Positions 23,442 through 31,717 of a DNA stretch of 57,889 bases are shown here, one piece after another. A program made the position numbers and the translations under genes. The notes under the pieces were generated by a model. It saw nothing but the letters and a program-made list of their open reading frames with translations. It searched no databases and was not told the DNA's origin. The DNA comes from an uncultured Bacteroidia bacterium. Lineage in GTDB: Bacteria > Bacteroidota > Bacteroidia > Bacteroidales > UBA932. Numbering within the stretch: position 1 is the stretch's first letter; every line of letters begins with the position of its first letter. The stretch spans positions 1 through 57,889 of the forward strand of contig CACZEU010000010.1 in assembly GCA_902780175.1 (NCBI GenBank), in the 5' to 3' direction.

Positions 23442-26400
23442 GAAACATACATTCAAGGATTATATAATTCCGGCGCTGCTGGCGCTGAGCATCGTTCTCA
23501 CGGTCGTGGCGGTCCTCTCGCCCCGTTCCGTCGGCGATACCCGCACTTCGGCGTCCCGTGTGGAGAGACTTCTGCAGCGCAGGCTTACCAAACTCGACTG
23601 GTACGTCGCCCATCCCCAGGCCAAGCTGCCGTCGGATATGGTCATCTACACCTATACCGACGACACCCTGCGCATCTGGCGCGGCCAGTTCCCCATACTC
23701 AACGACGCCATCTCGTCCAGGGTGGTCGTCCAGCGTATCGTCAGCCCGCGCGCCAACCTGGATTCGCCCCTCGGTTCCGTCGGGGCGTATCCTGTCTATC
23801 TCAACCTCGGTCCCAACTGGTACATAGTGAAGGCCATCGACGACAGCGGCACCCACACGGTGGCCGGCCTGCTGGTGTACGGGCCTTCCGGGGTCAATCC
23901 CAAGCTGCATCTGGGCAGGCATTATTCCATCAAGCCGCTGTCTTTCAGCGAGGGAACGCCTGTCTATCTGGGTGGTACGCCCGTCTGCAAGGTGCTTTTC
24001 GACTCGCCGCAGACCACGGTCGTGGCCGATCCGGAATTGCTCTGGACCGCTCTCCTTCTGGTGCTGCTGGCGGCGGTGCTGTTCGTTTTCGGCAGGAGGA
24101 CTTTGCCGCGGGCCCTCATTTCGTGCGCCGTCACCCTTGTGTGTACCGGGGCGATGTACCTGTGGGGCCGCAGCGTCCAGTCCGAGGTGCAGATCTTCTC
24201 GCCGATGCTGTATGCCGGCGGCGGTTTCCTGTTCTCGCTCGGCGCCGTGCTGCTGGTCAATCTTGCCATCCTGTTCTGCGGGGTCAGCGTTTACCTGGTC
24301 CGCAGGGACCTCTGGCGCAGGGTGCATTCCGTGCCGGCGGCGGCGCTGCTTTCGGCGCTTGACGTCGCTGCGGTCGTCCTCATCATCGTCAATACACATA
24401 ACTCCCTTAGGAGCATCATCCTCAATTCGAACATCAACCTGGAACTGTACAAGCTGGGCGGACTGTCGTGGTACACCCTTCTGGTGTATCTGTCGGTGCT
24501 GTCGGTGCTGACTGTGGTTCCGATGCTGCTGCAGATGCTCCAGCCGGTGGTTTCCGGGCTTACGGGGCGTTATATCAATATGTTCTCCGCGTCGGCGCGT
24601 GCGGTTTTTGCGGCGCTGGTCGCCGTGTATATGGTTACCGCCACGTCCGTCCTGGGATTCGAGAAGGAGCAGAACCGTATGGAGGTGTGGGCCGGCAAGC
24701 TGGCGGTGGACCGCGACATCAACCTCGAGCTGCAGCTGCTCCGTGTGGAACAGCGCATCCGGGAGGACGCCGTAGTGGCCACGCTGTCCGGGCTCGACGG
24801 CAGCGAGTCCGTCATCCGCAACCGCCTGGTGGACAATTATCTGTTCGGCATAGCCCAGGACTGCAACATCAGCGTGCAGATCTACCGGGACGTCTCCCAG
24901 ACTGCGCTGGCGGACAGGATCAACACCATCCTGCGGGAGGGCGTGCCCATTTCGGGTACGTCGGCATTCATGTGCACCCCCACCCAGGAGGGCCCTTCGC
25001 GTTACGACGGAATCTTCCGTTACAGCCTGCTGGATTCGAGTTCCGTGCTGCTGCTGTCGGTGGAGCAGAAGGGGACCGACATACGCGGCTACGAGCGGCT
25101 GCTGTCGTTCTCCAGCCGCGGGTCCCGTTCCATTTCGCCCCTGTATTCATACGCGCGCTACCGGGGGAGCGACCTCTGGACCTTCCGGGGGACATATCCC
25201 TATTCCACCCGTATGGACGACTGGATGAAGGTGATGGTGTACGTCGACGGCGTGAGGAGTTACAACCGTGACGGCTACGTCCACTTCGTCAACGTCATCA
25301 CCGACGACGAGGCGGTAATCATCTCCCGCCGCCAGAGCCGTACTTTCGCATATATCACCTGCGGCCTGCTGATAGCGCTGATGTTCTATTTCATGCTCTG
25401 GTCGCTCAAGCCGTGGAGGCGCCGGGAGCGTACTGCCGCGCAGACGTATTTCCGTTCCCGCATATCGATGACGCTCATGGTGTCCCTCATCCTGTCGCTG
25501 GTCATAATGGCGGCGGTGAGCGTCACTTTCGTTTACAGGCGCAACGAGGCCAACCGGCGGGCCATCATGTCCGACCGCATCAATTCCATACAGCTGCTTG
25601 CGCAGAACGGCATCAGGGCGCTGCCGAAGGAAGACCTCCTGCGTTCTTCCGAATTCGCTTCGCTCATCCAGTCCGTCAGCGACAATACCGACTCCGACAT
25701 CAGCGTTTACTCCATCGACGGCCAGATAGTCCTTACGACCAATCCGGAAGTGCTGGACTATATGATATTGGGATACCGCATCGAGGCGGAGGCACTGGAC
25801 GAGATTCTCGTTGGCAACAAGCGCTACTGCATCATCAAGGAGGGCTCCGGCCTGAGGCATTATTACAATATGTATATGCCGCTGATGGGTGCAGACGGCC
25901 GTCCTGCGGCGATACTCTGCGCTCCTTACGTGGAGATTGGGTACGACTTCGAGAGGGATGCGGTCATGCACCTTGCGTCCATCCTTACGGTGTTCATGCT
26001 GCTGTTTATCCTGGCAAGGTTTACTGAATCCACCGTGCTGGACATGGTCTTCCGGCCGCTCAACATGGTGGGCGAGAGCATGCGCCGCACCGACCTCGGT
26101 TCCATGTCGCACATCTCCTATTCCCGCCAGGACGAGGTTTCGGCGCTAGTGGACGCATACAACCGAATGGTCGATGAACTGTCGGAGAACAGCCGCCAGC
26201 TCGCCCAGGCGGAACGCGACAAGGCCTGGAGCGACATGGCCCGCCAGGTAGCCCACGAAATCAAGAATCCCCTTACGCCGATGAAACTCCAGCTCCAGAG
26301 GCTCATCAGGCTCAAGCAGAAGGGTGACCCTGCCTGGCAGGAAAAGTTCGACGAAGCGAGCCGCATGCTGCTGGACCATATCGATATCCTTACAGAGACA

Positions 26401-26889
26401 TCCAACGAGTTCTCCACCTTCGCCCGGCTGTATACCGAGGAGCATACCGAGTTTGACCTCGACAGGCTCCTGCAGGAAGAGATTTCGATGTTCGACAACC
26501 GCGAGGACATCAGGTTCGAGTATATCGGCATGGCCGGGGTGAATGTCTGCGGGCCCAAGCCGCAGCTCACCCGCGTGGTCGTGAATCTGCTGACCAACGC
26601 CGTGCAGGCTGTGGAGGGCCGGGACGGCGCCCGCGTGGTCGTGTCGCTGCGCAAGTCGGTGCGTAACGGCTTCTACGATGTGGTTTTCGAGGACAGCGGT
26701 CCCGGCGTCCCGGAAGAATACCTCTCGCGTCTGTTCACGCCGAATTTCACCACCAAGAACGGCGGCTCCGGTCTCGGCCTCGCCATCTGCCGCAGCATCC
26801 TCGAAAGCTGCGGAGCGTCGATAGCGTATTCGCGGTCCTTCACCCTTGGCGGCGCTTGCTTTACCGTTACTTATCCTGCGGAGAAGTAA
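23434..26889 (+). CDS. Large multi-membrane NtrY-like sensor histidine kinase
   Basis: Inner-membrane kinase of about 1151 residues. After one N-terminal segment and a periplasmic region there is a block of membrane helices near residues 205-420, a periplasmic part of about 220 residues, and helices near 655 and 680-700. A second sensor-like region follows, then a membrane helix near 850, a HAMP linker, HisKA with ARQVAHEIKNPLTPMKLQL (phospho-His near 940) and a HATPase with LLTNAVQAVEG, FEDSGPGVPEEY and GGSGLGLAICRS. The H-box with NPLTP is typical of NtrY/NtrB kinases that pair with sigma-54 regulators, such as the one at 21376. The pairing is inferred. The start at 23434 overlaps rlmH. Confidence 0.9.
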   Translation: MSRKHTFKDYIIPALLALSIVLTVVAVLSPRSVGDTRTSASRVERLLQRRLTKLDWYVAHPQAKLPSDMVIYTYTDDTLRIWRGQFPILNDAISSRVVVQRIVSPRANLDSPLGSVGAYPVYLNLGPNWYIVKAIDDSGTHTVAGLLVYGPSGVNPKLHLGRHYSIKPLSFSEGTPVYLGGTPVCKVLFDSPQTTVVADPELLWTALLLVLLAAVLFVFGRRTLPRALISCAVTLVCTGAMYLWGRSVQSEVQIFSPMLYAGGGFLFSLGAVLLVNLAILFCGVSVYLVRRDLWRRVHSVPAAALLSALDVAAVVLIIVNTHNSLRSIILNSNINLELYKLGGLSWYTLLVYLSVLSVLTVVPMLLQMLQPVVSGLTGRYINMFSASARAVFAALVAVYMVTATSVLGFEKEQNRMEVWAGKLAVDRDINLELQLLRVEQRIREDAVVATLSGLDGSESVIRNRLVDNYLFGIAQDCNISVQIYRDVSQTALADRINTILREGVPISGTSAFMCTPTQEGPSRYDGIFRYSLLDSSSVLLLSVEQKGTDIRGYERLLSFSSRGSRSISPLYSYARYRGSDLWTFRGTYPYSTRMDDWMKVMVYVDGVRSYNRDGYVHFVNVITDDEAVIISRRQSRTFAYITCGLLIALMFYFMLWSLKPWRRRERTAAQTYFRSRISMTLMVSLILSLVIMAAVSVTFVYRRNEANRRAIMSDRINSIQLLAQNGIRALPKEDLLRSSEFASLIQSVSDNTDSDISVYSIDGQIVLTTNPEVLDYMILGYRIEAEALDEILVGNKRYCIIKEGSGLRHYYNMYMPLMGADGRPAAILCAPYVEIGYDFERDAVMHLASILTVFMLLFILARFTESTVLDMVFRPLNMVGESMRRTDLGSMSHISYSRQDEVSALVDAYNRMVDELSENSRQLAQAERDKAWSDMARQVAHEIKNPLTPMKLQLQRLIRLKQKGDPAWQEKFDEASRMLLDHIDILTETSNEFSTFARLYTEEHTEFDLDRLLQEEISMFDNREDIRFEYIGMAGVNVCGPKPQLTRVVVNLLTNAVQAVEGRDGARVVVSLRKSVRNGFYDVVFEDSGPGVPEEYLSRLFTPNFTTKNGGSGLGLAICRSILESCGASIAYSRSFTLGGACFTVTYPAEK

Positions 26890-27399
26890 CGGTAAACTAT
26901 TATCCCCCTGCACCCCCAGGGGACGGGGGGCGTACCCCCCGAACCCCCTGCGTCGACCTTCGGTCTCCGAAGTCCTTTCCTCTCCGGCCCCACCCTCTCA
27001 CGGTTCGTGCAGGGTGGTGCCGTTGGAAGCATTTTTCGGTTCCACCCTCTCACCTTTTGTGCAGGGTGGTGCCGTTGGAAGCTCTTTTCGGTCCCACCCT
27101 CTCACGGTTCGTGCAGGGTGGTGCCGCTGGAGGCGCTTTTCGGTCCCACCCTCTCACGGTTCGTGCAGGGTGGTGCCGTTGGAAGCTCTTTTCGGTCCCA
27201 CCCTCTCATCGCTCCTGCAGGGTGGGCCTGAAATCCGTCTCCTTCCGAGGGGCACTCTTCTTCCCGCCGCATCTTACCTTTGTTCTCACCTCCTTGTACC
27301 AGAAGACAACGTGAGCTCCTCCACATCGTATTCGCGGACGGAGTGGGGCTTTTGACGTATGGGCTTGAAGTCTGCTCAGGCTAGGCGCTGGCGGACGAT
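26890..27399. other. 510-bp gene-free region between the sensor kinase and trmH-like genes
   Basis: No convincing gene. Just after the kinase stop lies a C/G-run segment (26904-26950) including GGGGGG at 26925-26930 and CCCCCC at 26935-26940 around a CGTA loop, which could act as a strong hairpin although no T tract follows. Then comes the 52-bp tandem array (separate entry). From 27227 to 27399 nothing further is recognised. Open frames exist through the array in several phases, but they reflect repetition and GC-rich composition. Confidence 0.7.
26990..27226. repeat. Tandem array of 52-bp hairpin repeats (four full units plus a partial fifth)
   Basis: The phrase CCACCCTCTCA begins at 26990, 27042, 27094, 27146 and 27198, exactly 52 bases apart each time. 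Each unit has an inverted repeat, CCACCCT against AGGGTGG, and in most copies an inner CACG/CGTG pair around GTT, so each can form a stem of about 11 pairs. The hairpin is followed by a spacer of about 25 bases, with tGCCGtTGGAaGC and TTTTTCGGT-like segments. Unit 2 has CACCTTTTGTG in the loop and unit 5 has CATCGCTCCTG, so the outer stem is better conserved than the loop. It is not a CRISPR: spacers are not unique. Confidence 0.9.
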
Positions 27400-28332
27400 T
27401 CAGGCCTGGCGCTGGCGGACGGCTTCGAAGAGGAGGATGGAGGCGCTGACGGAGACGTTGAGGGAGTCGAGGCGGCCGAGCATCGGGATGCGGATGTGGG
27501 CGTCGGCTGCGGCGCGCCAGGCTTGCGAGAGGCCGGTGCTTTCGGTGCCCATTACGAGGGCGGTGCCTTGGCGCATGTCGCAGTCGTAATAGGCGGATGA
27601 GTCCTGAAGCTGGGCGGTGAGGATGCGTATCTTGTTGCGTTTGAGCCAGTTGATGGCTTCGGCAGAGGTGCAGGCGACCGTCGGGACGGTGAAGACCGCT
27701 CCGATGGAGGCGCGGATTACGTTCGGATTGTAGATGTCGGTAAGGGGATCGCAGATGAGGAGGGCGTCGGCTCCGGCGGCGTCGGCGCTGCGCAGCACCG
27801 CTCCGAGGTTGCCGGGCTTCTCGACGCTTTCCAGCACCGCTATCAGCGGATTGTCCGGCAGATGCAGGTCTTCCAGGCTGAGATTCCTGGTGAACACCTC
27901 TGCAATAACGCCTTCGGTGCTTCCACGGTACGCTATGCGCTCATAGACCTCCTTGCTGACCTCAAATACTTTCACTCTGCTTTCTGCCCCTGTCGGCGAC
28001 GGCGGCGCTTCCGGATCTGTCTTCCCCGAAACATCCGCTTTGCTCCATCCCTCCCACTGTCCCTTGCGGGCCAGCGGGCCCCTCCCATTCACGCGGCCAT
28101 GGGCGGCCACGGTTTCGGGGAAGACAGATCCGGAAACGCTGCCATCGCCGCATAGCTCCGGGCACACGAAGACGGTGTCGACGGTGAAGCCGGCGGCAAG
28201 GCAGTGCCCGAGTTCCCGGCGGCCCTCAACCACGAAGATGCCGGCCTCGCGCCGCAGGGACGAATCCTTCTGCAGCGCCAGCAGGCGCTTGACCTTGGGG
28301 TTCTGGGCGCTGGTCAGCAGTTCCGGGGACAT
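27400..28332 (-). CDS. TrmH/SpoU-family RNA 2'-O-methyltransferase with in-frame palindromic insert
   Basis: SPOUT methyltransferase acting on rRNA or tRNA ribose. The N-terminal substrate-binding domain begins AQNPKVKRLLALQKD and carries FVVEGRREL. The catalytic knot domain has IAVLESVEKPGNLGAVLRSA, IYNPNVIRASIGAVFTVP, ALVMGTESTGLS and LNVSVSASILLFEAVR, motifs 1-3 of SpoU. Exact target unknown. Between VFVCPEL and VKVFEVSKEVYERI about 58 residues (from GDGSVSGSVFPE to SPTGAESR) are extra relative to the family and match the 157-bp palindromic element at 27994-28150. The frame stays open, and all catalytic motifs lie outside, so the enzyme may still be active. Confidence 0.88.
   Translation of the reverse strand: MSPELLTSAQNPKVKRLLALQKDSSLRREAGIFVVEGRRELGHCLAAGFTVDTVFVCPELCGDGSVSGSVFPETVAAHGRVNGRGPLARKGQWEGWSKADVSGKTDPEAPPSPTGAESRVKVFEVSKEVYERIAYRGSTEGVIAEVFTRNLSLEDLHLPDNPLIAVLESVEKPGNLGAVLRSADAAGADALLICDPLTDIYNPNVIRASIGAVFTVPTVACTSAEAINWLKRNKIRILTAQLQDSSAYYDCDMRQGTALVMGTESTGLSQAWRAAADAHIRIPMLGRLDSLNVSVSASILLFEAVRQRQA
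27994..28150. repeat. Palindromic element inserted inside the TrmH-like gene
   Basis: Two 39-base arms, 27994-28032 and 28112-28150, are inverted copies with 36 of 39 matches; the inner 24 bases of the arms (TTCCGGATCTGTCTTCCCCG plus AAAC and its complement) are perfect. They enclose a 79-base centre, giving 157 bp in all. It lies wholly within coding sequence and is translated as a Gly/Pro/Ser-rich segment. No transposase or clear target duplication is seen. Its design is like a miniature inverted-repeat element or the palindromic elements of Rickettsia genes, though no relationship is claimed. Confidence 0.88.
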
Positions 28333-28337
28333 GAGAA

Positions 28338-29879
28338 CTATTCTGCAGGAGCCTCGCTATCCTTCTTGACTGACTTTTCAGGTCTCATCTGAGGGAAGAA
28401 CAGCACGTCCTGAATCGTAGTCTGCCCCGTCATGAACATGGTAAGGCGGTCGATACCCATGCCGAGGCCGGAGGTGGGAGGCATGCCGTACTCCAGTGCG
28501 CGCACGAAGTCCATGTCGATGTACATGGCCTCGTCGTCGCCCTTGCTCTTGAGGGCTGCCTGCTCCTCGAAGCGCTCCAGCTGGTCGATGGGGTCGTTGA
28601 GTTCGGAGTAGGCGTTGGCCAGTTCCTTGCCGCAGACGAAGAGTTCGAACCTTTCGGTGAGGGTGGGATCGGTGCGGTGACGCTTGGTGAGAGGGGACAT
28701 CTCCACCGGATAATCGATGATGTAGGTAGGCTGAACGAGCTTCTCTTCGCAGTAGGCGCCGAAGATGGCGTCGATGAGCTTGCCCTTGCCCATGGAAGGT
28801 TCGATGTCGACGTTCAGTTTCTTGCAGGTGGCGCGGAGCTCGTCCTCGGACATGCCCTTGACATCCACTCCGGCGTATTCCTTGATGGCGTCCAGTATGG
28901 GCAGGCGGCGGTAAGGCCCTGCGAAATCGACCTCCTGGCCGGCGATGTCCACCTTGGTAGTGCCGTTCACTGCGACCGCAATCTTCTCCAGCATCTTCTC
29001 CACGAAGGCCATCATCCAGTTGTAGTCCTTGTAGGCAACGTAGATCTCCATGCAGGTGAACTCCGGATTGTGGGTCTTGTCCATTCCCTCGTTGCGGAAG
29101 TCCTTGGCGAACTCGTACACGCCGCTGTAGCCGCCTACGATGAGCCTCTTGAGGTACAGCTCGTTGGCGATACGGAGGTACAGGGGGATGTCGAGCGCGT
29201 TATGATGCGTGATGAAGGGACGTGCGGTTGCGCCGCCGGGGATGCTCTGCAGGATGGGGGTTTCGACCTCCAGGCAGCCTGCGGCGTTGAAGTACTCCCT
29301 CATGGTGGCGATGATGCGCGCCCTCTTGACGAAGACGTCTTTCACCTGCGGGTTGATTATGAGGTCGACGTAGCGCTGGCGGTAGCGGAGTTCCGGGTCG
29401 GTGACGGCGTCGAACACCTGGCCGTCGGCCTCCTTGACTATGGGGAGGACGCGGAGCGACTTGCTCAGCACCGTAAGCTCCAGTGCGTGGACGCTCAGCT
29501 GGCCCGTCTGCGTGATGAACGCGAATCCCTTGATACCTATAATATCGCCGATGTCGAGAAGTTTCTTCCAGACGGTGTTGTACATCGTCTTGTCTTCTCC
29601 GGGGCAGATTTCGTCGCGCTTGACGTAGATCTGGATGCGGCCGGTGGCGTCCTGGAGTTCGCCGAAGGAGGCGGCTCCCATGATGCGGCGGCTCATAAGG
29701 CGCCCTGCGATGCAGACCGATGCGAAATTGCCCTTTTCGGGGTCATATCCTGCGGTGATTTCCGCGGCGGTGGCGTTTACCGGGTATTCCGCGGCGGGGT
29801 AGGGCTCGATGCCCAATTCTCTGAGCTTCGCCAGCGATTCGCGGCGGATTTGCTCCTGTTCGCTTAATTCCAAATTCAT
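28338..29879 (-). CDS. lysS: Lysyl-tRNA synthetase, class II
   Basis: Charges tRNA-Lys with lysine. At 513 residues it has the N-terminal OB-fold anticodon domain ([19 protein letters not shown]) and the class II catalytic core: motif 1 with [18 protein letters not shown], motif 2 with [20 protein letters not shown] and motif 3 with [11 protein letters not shown]. The ATG at 29879 begins [14 protein letters not shown]; an upstream TTG at 29888 lies in the promoter and is not used. It is transcribed from a consensus promoter divergent from recJ, and is followed by the TrmH-like gene after 5 bases. Confidence 0.96.
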   Translation of the reverse strand: MNLELSEQEQIRRESLAKLRELGIEPYPAAEYPVNATAAEITAGYDPEKGNFASVCIAGRLMSRRIMGAASFGELQDATGRIQIYVKRDEICPGEDKTMYNTVWKKLLDIGDIIGIKGFAFITQTGQLSVHALELTVLSKSLRVLPIVKEADGQVFDAVTDPELRYRQRYVDLIINPQVKDVFVKRARIIATMREYFNAAGCLEVETPILQSIPGGATARPFITHHNALDIPLYLRIANELYLKRLIVGGYSGVYEFAKDFRNEGMDKTHNPEFTCMEIYVAYKDYNWMMAFVEKMLEKIAVAVNGTTKVDIAGQEVDFAGPYRRLPILDAIKEYAGVDVKGMSEDELRATCKKLNVDIEPSMGKGKLIDAIFGAYCEEKLVQPTYIIDYPVEMSPLTKRHRTDPTLTERFELFVCGKELANAYSELNDPIDQLERFEEQAALKSKGDDEAMYIDMDFVRALEYGMPPTSGLGMGIDRLTMFMTGQTTIQDVLFFPQMRPEKSVKKDSEAPAE

Positions 29880-29885
29880 AGACTG

Positions 29886-29916
29886 CAAAATTAACCCAAA
29901 TTGGCGTAAATATCAA
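29886..29916 (-). promoter_or_regulatory. Promoter of lysS
   Basis: On the minus strand TTG (29916-29914) and TAATTTTG (29893-29886) are 20 bases apart, an exact match to the Bacteroidetes consensus. The lysS ATG is only 6 bases beyond the second box, so the message should be leaderless or nearly so. Confidence 0.8.
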
Positions 29917-29937
29917 GTACCTGCAGTACAATATCAT

Positions 29938-29969
29938 TTTGGAATGTCAGAATAAAATGTGTATATTTG
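29938..29969 (+). promoter_or_regulatory. Promoter of recJ
   Basis: TTTG at 29938-29941 and TATATTTG at 29962-29969 with a 20-base spacer match the Bacteroidetes consensus fully. It decides the recJ start: ATG 29984 lies 15 bases downstream, while the upstream TTG and ATG codons fall within the promoter. Confidence 0.85.
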
Positions 29970-29983
29970 TTGACTGTTGGATT

Positions 29984-31717
29984 ATGGGAAAGGACTGCAA
30001 ATGGATTGTACGCGAACCGGCCGACCCCGCGAAGGTTGAAAAACTCTCCGCTGAGGTTGGTATCGACCGTGTCCTGGCAGACCTCCTCGTCAAGCGTGGG
30101 GTAGAGACCTTCGAGCAGGCCCGCACCTTCTTCCGCCCGGCCCTCACCGACCTCCACGACCCCTTCCTCATGAAGGACATGGACGCCGCCGTCGAGCGCC
30201 TCCGCAAGGCCATCACCACCGGCGAAAAGATTCTCGTCTACGGCGACTACGACGTCGACGGCACCACCGCGGTGGCCCTGGTGTTCTCCTTCATCCGCCG
30301 CTTCACCAGCGCCGTCGATTTCTACATCCCCGACCGATACGACGAGGGCTACGGCGTCTCCTACAAGGGCATCGACTGGGCGTTCGAAGGCGGCTTCGGC
30401 CTCATCATCACGCTCGACTGCGGCATCAAGGCCATCGACAAGGCCGAATACGCCAAGTCCAAGGGCGTCGACATGATCATCTGCGACCACCACCTCCCGG
30501 AAGACACCATCCCCGCCGCGGTCGCCGTGCTCGACCCCAAAAGGGAAGACTGCAACTATCCCTTCGACGACCTCTCCGGCTGCGGCGTCGGATTCAAGCT
30601 CGTCCAGGCCTATTCCCAGCGCTACGACGTCCCGTTCGACAGCATCGTCCCGCTGCTGGACCTGCTCGTGGTCAGCATCGCGTCCGACCTCGTTACGATG
30701 GTCGGCGAGAACCGCACCCTCGCGCACTTCGGCCTCCGTCAGCTCAACGAGAACCCCCACAAGGGCCTCCTCGCCATGATTTACCTGGCCAAGCTGGAGC
30801 CCGGCCATATCACCATCGACGACATTGTCTTCAAGATTGGCCCCCGCATCAACGCCGCCGGCCGTATGGAATCTGGCCGCCTCGCAGTGGAGCTCCTCAC
30901 CGCCGTCGAGGAGCAGCAGGCCATGTTCATCGGCGAGAAGATCAACGAAAACAACAACGAACGCAAGAATATCGACCGCGAGGTCACCCGTGAGGCCCTC
31001 GAGATGGTGGAAAGCGGCAACTGCCTCGCCCGCGAGAACGCCACGGTCGTGTATAACCCCCGCTGGAGCAAGGGCATAGTCGGCATCGTCGCGTCCCGCC
31101 TGGTCGAGGCGTACTACAAGCCCACGGTCGTCCTTACCAAGTCCAACGGCTTCGTCACCGGCTCCGCCCGCAGCATCACCGGGTTCGACCTGTACGAGGC
31201 AATAGAGAGCTGCGCAGACCTCCTGGAGAACTTCGGCGGCCACGTATATGCCGCCGGCCTCACGCTCAAGGAGGAGAATGTCGATGAATTCGCCCGCCGC
31301 ATCGACGCCTTCATCGCCGGCAAGATAACGGCAGAGATGCTCGTCCCCGTGGTGGATATCGACGCCGCCCTTGACTTTGCCCAGATCACTCCCAAATTCT
31401 TCCGCATCCTCAAGCAGTTCCAGCCCTTCGGCCCCGGCAACAACAACCCCGTGTTCGTAACGGAAAACGTCTACGATGCCGGCGGCGGCCGCAAGGTAGG
31501 CGCAGGAGGCATGCACCTCAAACTGGACCTCATCCAGGAGTCGCAGCCGTACCACCAGATTCCCGCCATCGCGTTCAACATGGCAGACTACTACGACTAC
31601 ATCAAGTCGGGCAATCCGCTCGACGTCTGCTATTCGATCGTAGAAAACTACTACCGCGGCAGCAGCACAATCCAGCTGCGCGTCCGCGACCTGCGCGAGC
31701 GGGAGGAGATCATCTAA
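29984..31717 (+). CDS. recJ: Single-strand 5'-3' exonuclease RecJ
   Basis: DHH-family nuclease used in recombination and mismatch repair. The catalytic motifs are VYGDYDVDGTTAVAL (motif I), a second Asp in ITLDCGIKA, and CDHHLPEDTIPAAVAVL (the DHH itself). The DHHA1 domain follows with GRINAAGRM-like PRINAAGRMESGRLA and later GSARSITGFDLYEAI and FGGHVYAAGLTL. With the ATG at 29984 the protein has 577 residues, the usual size. The stop overlaps the stop of the convergent phosphatase gene by 4 bases. Confidence 0.95.
   Translation: MGKDCKWIVREPADPAKVEKLSAEVGIDRVLADLLVKRGVETFEQARTFFRPALTDLHDPFLMKDMDAAVERLRKAITTGEKILVYGDYDVDGTTAVALVFSFIRRFTSAVDFYIPDRYDEGYGVSYKGIDWAFEGGFGLIITLDCGIKAIDKAEYAKSKGVDMIICDHHLPEDTIPAAVAVLDPKREDCNYPFDDLSGCGVGFKLVQAYSQRYDVPFDSIVPLLDLLVVSIASDLVTMVGENRTLAHFGLRQLNENPHKGLLAMIYLAKLEPGHITIDDIVFKIGPRINAAGRMESGRLAVELLTAVEEQQAMFIGEKINENNNERKNIDREVTREALEMVESGNCLARENATVVYNPRWSKGIVGIVASRLVEAYYKPTVVLTKSNGFVTGSARSITGFDLYEAIESCADLLENFGGHVYAAGLTLKEENVDEFARRIDAFIAGKITAEMLVPVVDIDAALDFAQITPKFFRILKQFQPFGPGNNNPVFVTENVYDAGGGRKVGAGGMHLKLDLIQESQPYHQIPAIAFNMADYYDYIKSGNPLDVCYSIVENYYRGSSTIQLRVRDLREREEII

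Noticed and set aside
26990..27226. Possible CRISPR array
   Set aside because: Whole 52-bp units are repeated, including the supposed spacers, and no cas gene is present.
26846..27355. Open frames across the 52-bp array that would code for a repetitive protein
   Set aside because: 52 is not a multiple of 3, so all frames are visited; openness comes from the GC-rich repeats, and no start signal or family match is seen.
29891..31555. Long open frame of 554 codons on the minus strand opposite recJ
   Set aside because: It is the antisense of a well-supported recJ with all DHH motifs; its product is low-complexity Val/Glu/Asp-rich with no domain, typical of GC-rich shadow frames.
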